From Verrucomicrobiota bacterium (lineage in GTDB: Bacteria; Verrucomicrobiota; Verrucomicrobiia; Opitutales; Opitutaceae), in the NCBI GenBank assembly GCA_023426435.1, contig JAFAAS010000007.1, positions 1 to 21,478 on the forward strand: a stretch of 21,478 nucleotides of DNA, given 5' to 3'. The position numbers and the translations under genes were made by a program. This document shows positions 15,515-21,478 of this stretch, in pieces. Under the pieces are notes generated by a model. It was not told the origin of the DNA, did not search any database, and was given only the letters and a program-made list of their open reading frames with translations. Each line of letters begins with the position of its first letter. The first letter of the stretch is position 1.

Positions 15515-15575
15515 TAAGATTCTCCTAGGCAAAGCGGCCGTTTTCCCTCTAGAAGGGGCTCGCTTTCGAGGGAAA
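15515..15575 (+). promoter_or_regulatory. Leader of the SWIB gene: possible -10 element and inverted repeat
   Basis: The 15369-15597 gap before the SWIB gene is less GC-rich than its surroundings. TAAGAT (15515-15520) could be a -10 element, though no matching -35 was found. TTTCCCTC (15542-15549) and GAGGGAAA (15568-15575) form a perfect 8-bp inverted repeat with an 18-base loop, extended by a G-U and a G-C pair. It ends 22 bases before the ATG at 15598. A second small repeat, CAGAGG/CCTCTG, lies near 15490-15507. A role in mRNA stability or translation control is inference. Confidence 0.4.
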
Positions 15576-15597
15576 GCACACAACCCAAAACCAAATC

Positions 15598-15867
15598 ATG
15601 GCTAAAAAATCCGCTCGCAAACCGAATGCCGCCTTCATGAAACCGGTCACGCCGGACGCCGCGCTCGCCGCCGTCGTTGGCTCGAACCCGCTGCCCCGCA
15701 CGGAGCTCACCAAGAAGCTCTGGGCCTACATCAAGAAGAACGGCTTGCAGGACAAGAAGACCAAGACCCAGATCAACGCCGACGACAAACTGAAGCCGAT
15801 CTTCAACGGCAAGAAGTCGGTTTCGATGTTCGAGATGACGAAGCTGGTCTCCAGCCACGTCTCCTAA
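15598..15867 (+). CDS. SWIB/MDM2-domain protein
   Basis: Small basic protein of 89 residues, almost all one SWIB domain (about 14-88), with a lysine/arginine-rich N-terminus (AKKSARKPN). The domain plan is visible: hydrophobic start FMKPVTPDAALAAVVG, ELTKKLWAYIKKNGLQDKKTK (the helix that forms the peptide-binding cleft) and INADDKLKPIFNGKKSVSMFEMTKLVSSHV. In eukaryotes SWIB domains occur in chromatin remodelling complexes; bacterial stand-alone copies, known from Chlamydiae, Verrucomicrobiota and others, are thought to act with DNA or topoisomerase. Its role here is unknown, but a nucleoid or DNA-associated function is plausible. It has its own structured leader with an A/C-rich, Shine-Dalgarno-free end, and a strong terminator, so it is probably a well-expressed single-gene transcript. 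Confidence 0.93.
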   Translation: MAKKSARKPNAAFMKPVTPDAALAAVVGSNPLPRTELTKKLWAYIKKNGLQDKKTKTQINADDKLKPIFNGKKSVSMFEMTKLVSSHVS

Positions 15868-15881
15868 CTCGACTTCGAGTT
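15866..15881 (+). repeat. Small hairpin between the SWIB stop and its terminator
   Basis: AACTCGA (15866-15872) and TCGAGTT (15875-15881) form a short stem with a tight loop. The first two bases belong to the TAA stop. A pyrimidine tract TCTCTCTTT follows. Confidence 0.5.
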
Positions 15882-15893
15882 TCTCTCTTTCGA

Positions 15894-15921
15894 CCGCCGC
15901 GCCTCCCGCGGCGGTTTTTTT
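15894..15921 (+). terminator. Intrinsic terminator of the SWIB gene
   Basis: A perfect 8-bp stem, CCGCCGCG (15894-15901) and CGCGGCGG (15907-15914), with loop CCTCC and a T7 run (15915-15921). Strong Rho-independent terminator for the plus strand. Confidence 0.95.
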
Positions 15922-16004
15922 GCGCCCGCATTCCTCCACCCGCAGCGCGCAAAGCCGCCTGCCCCGACCCACAGGCGAGTTTTCGCTGCGATCCGGCTTC
16001 GATA

Positions 16005-16033
16005 TTGCGCCCCCGTTCTGTCCCGCGTTATCT
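16005..16033 (+). promoter_or_regulatory. Possible promoter of the hybrid histidine kinase
   Basis: TTGCGC (16005-16010), a 17-base spacer and TTATCT (16028-16033) match the spacing and -10 style of the promoters at 9386 and 10766. The predicted start is near 16040, 25 bases before ATG 16065. Confidence 0.35.
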
Positions 16034-16064
16034 CCCCCTCGCTGCCGCACCGCGGTGCCCGCGC

Positions 16065-18686
16065 ATGCCTTCCTTCCTTCAACGTCGCTCCTTCCTCACC
16101 GTCGCGATCGTCTGCATCTTTCTCTTCGGTGCCGCCGCCGGCTTCTGGCGCTACTTCGATTCGGCCGCCAACCGCCACGAAGCCCTCCTCGCCGAAACCC
16201 AGCGCTTCGCCTCGGCCTTCGACCCCGCACAACTCGCCGAGCTCGCTCCGCATACTACAAATCTGGATACAACGCTCCCCGCCCGCACCCAGCAGCGGCT
16301 CCTCCGCCTCCAGCGGATCTCCGCCACAACGCAGTCGCTCGAGCTCTACCGCATCCTTCCAAACGGAGAGGTGATCTTTCTCGCGGCATCCGAAACGTCC
16401 GGCCCCACGCCCACCCGCTCCCCGGGCGATCTCGTCGCCGAAGCGGCCCACTCTCCCGGCCTCCAAACCGTCCTCGCCACGCAGCGCGCCGCCAGCGAAG
16501 GCCCGATCGACAGCCCGCGCGGGCTCATCGTTTCGGGCTACGCCTTGATCGGCGATCTCTCCGACGACCAGCCCGCTCACGTGCTTCGCCTCGACGTTTC
16601 CGCTCACGGCTGGAACCGCTCGCTCTGGACCGACGCCCTCGGCACCACCGCCTACGTCTGGCTCCTTCTCGTCCTCCCGCTCGTCGCCCTCGTCGCCACG
16701 CGCCGCGACGCCGAACATCGCGACGCCGTCCGCAACCTCACCGAGGCCATGGAGCAGGGCCACTCCGCCGTCATCATCATCGATCTCGAACGCCGCATCG
16801 AATACGCCAACGCCGAATTCTGCCGCCAGCTCGGCTACCGCCGCCGCGAGCTCGTCGGCCGCGAATGGCGCGAACTCCACAACATCGACGCCCAACCCGA
16901 GCTCATCGCCGAAATCATCACTACCGTCCGCACCGGCCACCCATGGAACGGTGAATGGCTCATGCAACGCAAGGACGGCACCACATTCCCCGCGCGCGGC
17001 CGCGTCACCCCCGTCAAGGATCGCGCCGGCAAGATCCGCGCTTACGTCGCCCTCTTCGACGATGTCACCGAGGTCCGCAGAACCGAAATGGTTCTCCGCG
17101 AAGCCAAGGAACGCGCCGAGGCCGGCGATCGCGCCAAGGGCCAGTTCCTCGCCACCATGTCGCACGAGGTCCGCACCCCGCTCAACGGCATCGTCGGCTT
17201 CGCCAGCCTCCTCCTCGACACCGAGCTCACCCCCGAACAACAGGAATACGTCGAGACCATCCGCACCAGCAGCGAAACGCTCATCCAACTCACCGGCGAC
17301 ATCCTCGACTTCGCTCGCATCGAGTCCGGCCGCTTCAAACTCGAGCTCCAACCTTGCGATCCCCGCGAATGCGTCGAAAACGCCCTCGACCTCGCCGCCG
17401 CCGCCGCCGTCCAGAAAAACATCGAGCTCCTCCACTGGATCGATGACGACGTTCCCGCCGCCATCGTCGCCGACGTCAACCGCCTCCGGCAGGTCATCGT
17501 CAACCTGGTCAACAACGCCGTCAAATTCACGTCCGACGGCGAGGTCGAGGTTCGCATCCGCACCCTCCCGCCCACCGGCTCACCTTCCGCCAACGACGAA
17601 GCGCCCGTTTCCCGACTCGAATTCTCCGTGCGCGACACCGGCATCGGCATCGCCCCCGAACACCACGACAAGATCTTCCGGCCTTTCAGCCAGGTCGACG
17701 AATCCACCACCCGCCGCTACGGCGGCACCGGCCTCGGCCTCGCGATCTGCAAAAACATCGTCGAGCTCATGGGCGGCAGCGTCTCGTTCTCCAGCGAGCC
17801 CAACCGCGGCTCCACGTTCACCGTCATCCTCCAGGTCCCCATCGCCGCCCCCGCGACCCCACCCCCGCAACCGCTCCAAGGCCAACGTCTCGCCATCGTC
17901 ACCCGCAGCGGCGCCCTGCGCGAAGAGCTCTCACACCTCGGCGCTCGCTTCGGCGCCACCATCCTCCATCGCGAAGAAACCGCCCTCGCCACCGCCAACG
18001 ACTGGGACCTCGCCCTGGTCGACGTCACCGGCCCCGCCGCCATGGACCTCGCGCTCCAATCCGCGCCTCGCCCCGGTCTGCCACCCGAAAAAATCGTCGC
18101 GCTCGTCCCCATCGTCCTTCCCGGCGAGCTCCGCGACACCCTTCGCTCCCACTTCCGCTACGTGCTGAACAAGCCGCTGCATCACGACATGCTGCGCAGC
18201 CTGCTCACCCCCGCGCCCGATTCGCCCGCAGCCGCCGCCCCTCCCGCCGCCCTTCCCACTCCGCCGCGACCGACCACCCCCGATCGCAACTCGCCTCGCT
18301 ACGACCTCGACGTCCTCATCGTCGAAGACAACGCCGTCAACCAGCGCCTCATCCAAAAAGTCGTCGCCAACCTCGGCTGCCGCTGGACCGCCGCCGAAAA
18401 CGGCCGCATCGCCCTCGACTGGCTCTCCCACCATTCGGCCGACCTCGTGCTCATGGATCTCCACATGCCCGAGCTCGATGGCCTCTCCGCCATCACCAAA
18501 ATCCGCGCCGGCGACGCCGGCGCCGACAAACGCGACCTCTGGATTATCGCTCTCACCGCCGACGCCCGCGAAGACCAGCGCACCCGCACCCTCGCCGCCG
18601 GCGCCAACGACTATCTCACGAAACCGGTCCGCCTCGCCGAACTCACCGCCGCCTTCGACCGCTTCAAGGAATCGAGCGTCAAATAG
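16065..18686 (+). CDS. Hybrid sensor histidine kinase (PAS-HisKA-HATPase-pseudoREC-REC)
   Basis: The 873-residue protein has membrane helices at about 9-28 and 195-213 that bracket a periplasmic sensor region of about 165 residues. Then come a PAS domain (about 222-340), HisKA with phospho-acceptor H367 in MSHEVRTPLNGI, HATPase with N484 in NLVNNAVKF, the D524-TGIGI box and the GGTGLGLAI lid (about 553). A first receiver-like domain (607-715) retains D653 and K703 but lacks the acidic pair that binds magnesium, so it is probably degenerate. A true receiver (748-868) has E754-D755, D798 and K853. No Hpt domain or cognate regulator gene is nearby, so the partner must be elsewhere. The open frame starts upstream, but ATG 16065 lies directly before the first helix. 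Signal unknown. Confidence 0.93.
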   Translation: MPSFLQRRSFLTVAIVCIFLFGAAAGFWRYFDSAANRHEALLAETQRFASAFDPAQLAELAPHTTNLDTTLPARTQQRLLRLQRISATTQSLELYRILPNGEVIFLAASETSGPTPTRSPGDLVAEAAHSPGLQTVLATQRAASEGPIDSPRGLIVSGYALIGDLSDDQPAHVLRLDVSAHGWNRSLWTDALGTTAYVWLLLVLPLVALVATRRDAEHRDAVRNLTEAMEQGHSAVIIIDLERRIEYANAEFCRQLGYRRRELVGREWRELHNIDAQPELIAEIITTVRTGHPWNGEWLMQRKDGTTFPARGRVTPVKDRAGKIRAYVALFDDVTEVRRTEMVLREAKERAEAGDRAKGQFLATMSHEVRTPLNGIVGFASLLLDTELTPEQQEYVETIRTSSETLIQLTGDILDFARIESGRFKLELQPCDPRECVENALDLAAAAAVQKNIELLHWIDDDVPAAIVADVNRLRQVIVNLVNNAVKFTSDGEVEVRIRTLPPTGSPSANDEAPVSRLEFSVRDTGIGIAPEHHDKIFRPFSQVDESTTRRYGGTGLGLAICKNIVELMGGSVSFSSEPNRGSTFTVILQVPIAAPATPPPQPLQGQRLAIVTRSGALREELSHLGARFGATILHREETALATANDWDLALVDVTGPAAMDLALQSAPRPGLPPEKIVALVPIVLPGELRDTLRSHFRYVLNKPLHHDMLRSLLTPAPDSPAAAAPPAALPTPPRPTTPDRNSPRYDLDVLIVEDNAVNQRLIQKVVANLGCRWTAAENGRIALDWLSHHSADLVLMDLHMPELDGLSAITKIRAGDAGADKRDLWIIALTADAREDQRTRTLAAGANDYLTKPVRLAELTAAFDRFKESSVK

Positions 18687-18792
18687 CCGCCTTCCCAGCG
18701 GTCGCCGCGCACCGCGCACCGCCACCATCACGCAGTCCTGCGGGGCCACGAGCAGCCCGCGAACCGTCGGTGAGCGATCGCGCCCCTTTTCA

Positions 18793-18822
18793 TTCGTGTG
18801 AATTCGTGTCCATTCGTGGTTG
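18793..18822. repeat. Decamer repeat, three units (locus C)
   Basis: Units TTCGTGTGAA, TTCGTGTCCA and TTCGTGGTTG are directly adjacent in the gap between the kinase and permease genes. A weak CCGC/GCGG hairpin follows the kinase stop at 18686. Confidence 0.65.
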
Positions 18823-18854
18823 AAGAACCCTGACCACGTTCAGCCATCATCCCG

Positions 18855-19835
18855 ATGCCCACCGCCACCGCCCCGCGCACACCCGAGCACACGCGCGCCC
18901 TGCTCATGCTCGTCCTCGCGAATGTGTTCTGGGGTCTGAGCTTCCCGCTCATGAAGGCGATCGGCGGCATTCACCTTCATCTGCTCCCCGACAGCAGGAC
19001 GTGGTTCATCACCGCTTGCACCCTCTTCCCGCGCTACACCCTCGGCGCCCTGATTCTCGCCGCCCTCTGCTTTCCCGCCCTCAAAACCGTCACCCGCCTC
19101 GAGCTCAAACAAGGCCTCGGACTCGGCCTCTTCGCCATCGGTGGCATGACCTTCCAAGCCGACGGCCTTCAATTCACCTCCGCCTCCACCTCCGCCTTTC
19201 TCACCCAACTCTACGCGATCATGATCCCCGCGTGGCTCGCCCTCCGCGCCCGCCGCCGCCCCTCTCCCATCGTCTGGACCTGCTCGCTCCTCGTCCTCGC
19301 CGGCGTCGCCACCCTCGCCCAACTCGACTGGCGCGACCTCCACCTCGGTCGCGGCGAACTCGAAACCCTCATCGGCTCCGTCTTCTTCATGGGCCAAATC
19401 CTCTGGCTCGACCGCCGCGAATTCTCCTCCACGCGCGTCCTTCCCGTCACCACCGTCATGCTCGCCGTCGAAGCCGTCGCCGCCCTCACGCTCGCCGCCT
19501 TCACCGCACCTGATTTTTCAACCGTGCTCGTTCCCTGGACCTCCGGCTCGTGGCTCTTCTTCACGATCCTCCTCACCGTCTTCAGCACCCTCGGCGCATT
19601 CATCATCATGAACACCTACCAGCCGAAAATCTCCGCCACCGAAGCCGGCCTCATTTATTGCGTCGAACCGATCTTCGCCTCCCTCCTCGCGCTCTTCCTC
19701 CCCGCCTGGTTCTCCGCCCTCGGCGGTTTCAATTACCCCAACGAAGTCGCCACCACCCACCTCCTCCTCGGCGGCACCCTCATCACCGCCGCCAACCTCC
19801 TCCTCCAACTCCGCCCGCCCACCAAATCTCCGTAG
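18855..19835 (+). CDS. EamA/DMT-superfamily permease
   Basis: The 326-residue product has about ten membrane helices in two EamA repeats (about 15-160 and 165-315). Typical features are seen: the opening NVFWGLSFPLMKA, FLTQLYAIMIPAWLALRAR in the fourth helix, and TEAGLIYCVEPIFASLLALFLPAW in the second repeat. DMT permeases export or import small metabolites such as amino acids, nucleotide sugars or drugs; substrate is not readable. ATG 18855 begins just before the first helix. It lies alone, with no partner gene on the same strand close by; the helicase gene converges. The TAG stop (19833-19835) is part of a GTAG hairpin. No Shine-Dalgarno sequence. Confidence 0.9.
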   Translation: MPTATAPRTPEHTRALLMLVLANVFWGLSFPLMKAIGGIHLHLLPDSRTWFITACTLFPRYTLGALILAALCFPALKTVTRLELKQGLGLGLFAIGGMTFQADGLQFTSASTSAFLTQLYAIMIPAWLALRARRRPSPIVWTCSLLVLAGVATLAQLDWRDLHLGRGELETLIGSVFFMGQILWLDRREFSSTRVLPVTTVMLAVEAVAALTLAAFTAPDFSTVLVPWTSGSWLFFTILLTVFSTLGAFIIMNTYQPKISATEAGLIYCVEPIFASLLALFLPAWFSALGGFNYPNEVATTHLLLGGTLITAANLLLQLRPPTKSP

Positions 19836-19857
19836 CCGCACGCCTCCGCGCGTGCGG
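19832..19857 (+). repeat. GTAG-headed hairpin repeat at the permease end
   Basis: GTAG (19832-19835) contains the permease stop. CCGCACGC (19836-19843), loop CTCCGC, and GCGTGCGG (19850-19857) form a perfect 8-bp stem. No T-run follows, so at most a Rho-assisted or bidirectional end structure. Confidence 0.55.
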
Positions 19858-19886
19858 ATCTCCCCGGTCGGCGCCCTTACCATCCC

Positions 19887-19905
19887 TTCACGCCCTTCGC
19901 GGCTA
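19887..19905. repeat. Decamer-type repeat, two units (locus D)
   Basis: TTCACGCCC (nine bases) and TTCGCGGCTA match the second and third units of the family at 5589, 15399 and 18793. They lie in the gap between the convergent permease and helicase genes. Confidence 0.4.
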
Positions 19906-19918
19906 CCCACTCCCCACC

Positions 19919-21478
19919 TCACCCCGCCGCCGTCGCCCGCGGCATCATCGCCACGCGCCCGGGCGCATCCGGTCTCCGTGGTTTCAATACGCGATGATTC
20001 ACCACCCGCCGCTGATCCACCGTCAGCGGCGGCAACTCCGGCAGCGCATCCACCCGTGTATCCGCCAGCCAATCACGCGCCAGCCGCCGAAACTCGTCCC
20101 ACCGCTCCGCGATAAACTGGTCCCGTCCCGTCATCGGCGCGCCATCGCCTTCCAACGGCCCCGCCGCCGCCGCCTGCCGCAACAAGCTCCGCCACTCCGT
20201 CAACAACCGGTCCAAATCCCCGCGCCCCGCCGTCTCGATCTCCTCCAACACTTCCCGCCGCCGCGCTCCGTCCGCCACGAGGGCCCGCACCGCTTCGCTC
20301 GCACCCGAACCGTAACTCACCGGCAGCCCTTCGTGCAGCCAGCCTTCGATCGTCAGCCGCCGATACGCCCGCGCACACTCCGCCGCCAAACGCCCCAGCC
20401 GCCGCGGATTCGTCCCACAAAACCGCTCTCCGCCAAACAGGTTCGCCGCATCGAACAAAATATCCTCCACCGGATACCGCCGATTCTCCAGCGCCGCACT
20501 CAACGCCAGCCCTTCCGGCCCCAGGAAAAACGACACGATCTCCCCGCGCACCGTCAGCTTCAGCGCGCGATCCAGCACGCCCGTCCGCTGCCACTGCCAC
20601 AACAGCGTCGGCTGCGGATTCAATCCGAGACACGCCTCGCGCCATCCACACTCCGCGCATCCAAAAAATGGATTCCGCTCCCGCCGCACCAGCCGCGCCC
20701 GTCCCGTATCCGTTTTTTCACCACACGGAAAAACCTCCTCCGCTCCCGCTTCCCCCCGCCGCTCGATCCCCAGCGAAATCCGCCCGTCGCTGAAAAATCG
20801 CCCCGCCTCCGTCACCGCCAGCTCCGCCGCCGACCTCCCGCCGCGCAACTGCCGCAGGAAAAACGCCCACGGCAGCGCCGCCGCCCGCTTCAACCGCAAC
20901 GGCTCCGCCCGCCGCATCCGCGGCGTCTCCCGGCTCACCAGCACATAACCCATCTCATCGAGCCCGCGCCGCCCCGCCCGCCCGATCATCTGCAACAGCT
21001 CATGCGGCGCGATCTCCCGCTCGATCTCGCCATGACGATAACTTCCCGCCGTCACCATCACCGATCGCAGCGAAAAATTGATCCCCGCACTCAACCCCAG
21101 CGTCGCCACCACCGCCCGCAACTGACCCGCCTTCGCCAGCGGCTCGATCACCCCCGCCCGCTGCCCATAGCTCAACCCGCAGTGATGATACGCCACGCGG
21201 GCCTTCAACAGCTTCGCAAGCTGCGGCCCGCATAGCTACTCCTGCTCCGGCGTCAGCCCCAGCGGATCCGCCAGCGGCAGCTCGCGCGCAAACTGCCGCG
21301 CCAGCCGCTCCGCATCGCGCCGATGCGGCGCAAACACCAGCACCGGCCCCAGCCCTTCGCGCAACGCGCCCGCCACGCGCTTCGACCAGAATCCCTCGAT
21401 CACCCGCGGCAACCCGTGCGTCAGATCGTCCACGTCCACTTCCTCCAGCTGCACCGGCCGCTCACGATGCTGCACCAC
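19919..21478 (-). pseudogene. Ski2-like DEAD/DEAH-box helicase, C-terminal part, interrupted by an in-frame TAG; N-terminus beyond right edge
   Basis: The reading frame enters from the right edge and continues to 19919, broken only by TAG at 21238-21236. Before the stop is the first part of the second RecA-like domain (VIEGFWSKRV, PVLVFAPHRRDAERLARQFA). After it, in the same frame, follow ARVAYHHCGLSYGQRAGVIEPLAKAG, motif V (VVATLGLSAGINF) and motif VI (LLQMIGRAGRRG), then a long C-terminal extension with a possible metal site (a lone Cys, then C-x2-C-x5-C). Superfamily 2 helicases of this kind unwind RNA or DNA with ATP. The frame on both sides is intact, with no shift or deletion, so the TAG is a single nonsense change, probably from CAG. 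The gene may be recently inactivated, read through, or carry a sequencing error. Other genes here use TAG as a normal stop. Confidence 0.8.

Noticed and set aside
21236..21238. TAG read as an amino acid (recoded genome)
   Set aside because: TAG is the ordinary stop of at least six other genes in this window.

Overview
This GC-rich, gene-dense window looks like the chromosome of a free-living Gram-negative bacterium. My best guess is Verrucomicrobiota, near Opitutaceae. The basis is a stand-alone SWIB-domain protein, start codons without Shine-Dalgarno sequences, and many short palindromic and decameric intergenic repeats ending in or next to TAG stops. No rRNA, tRNA, CRISPR array, phage gene or transposase was seen. 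The lineage is inference.

Layout. (1) 1-2374: a left-truncated heme-copper-oxidase-subunit-I-like membrane protein (minus strand) is divergent from a heme O synthase (ctaB, plus strand). The gap between them holds a perfect FNR/Anr-type palindrome placed exactly as in a class II activated promoter. (2) 2452-3576: a membrane-anchored endonuclease/exonuclease/phosphatase-fold protein, followed by a cluster of three small hairpins. (3) 3842-4836: two tandem Hsp20 small heat-shock proteins closed by a strong intrinsic terminator. (4) 4870-7383: two membrane-anchored proteins of unknown function and an HTTM-like membrane domain fused to a DCC (DUF393) domain. The last two genes overlap by ATGA. 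(5) 7373-9280, minus strand: a fatty-acid-hydroxylase/sterol-desaturase-family enzyme and a TerC/Alx-family transporter whose leader can fold over its own start. (6) 9430-11403: an MscS-type mechanosensitive channel and a secreted protein with a possible GspC/PilP-like segment. (7) 11512-15368: two half-size ABC exporters overlapping by GTGA, with the asymmetric motif pattern of a heterodimer. (8) 15598-15921: a small lysine-rich SWIB protein with a structured leader and a strong terminator. (9) 16065-18686: an orphan hybrid histidine kinase. (10) 18855-19835: an EamA/DMT permease. (11) 19919-21478, minus strand: the C-terminal part of a Ski2-like helicase, interrupted by an in-frame TAG.

Several genes concern the envelope and stress: Hsp20 chaperones, MscS channel, TerC, ABC exporter and lipid-modifying hydroxylase. 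The oxidase-like gene, the FNR-type site and ctaB form a plausible oxygen-responsive respiratory locus. The most unusual features are non-coding. A three-unit decamer repeat family occurs in four intergenic gaps. GTAG-hairpins supply gene stop codons. A 66-bp mirrored heptad repeat lies in frame inside an ABC transporter linker.
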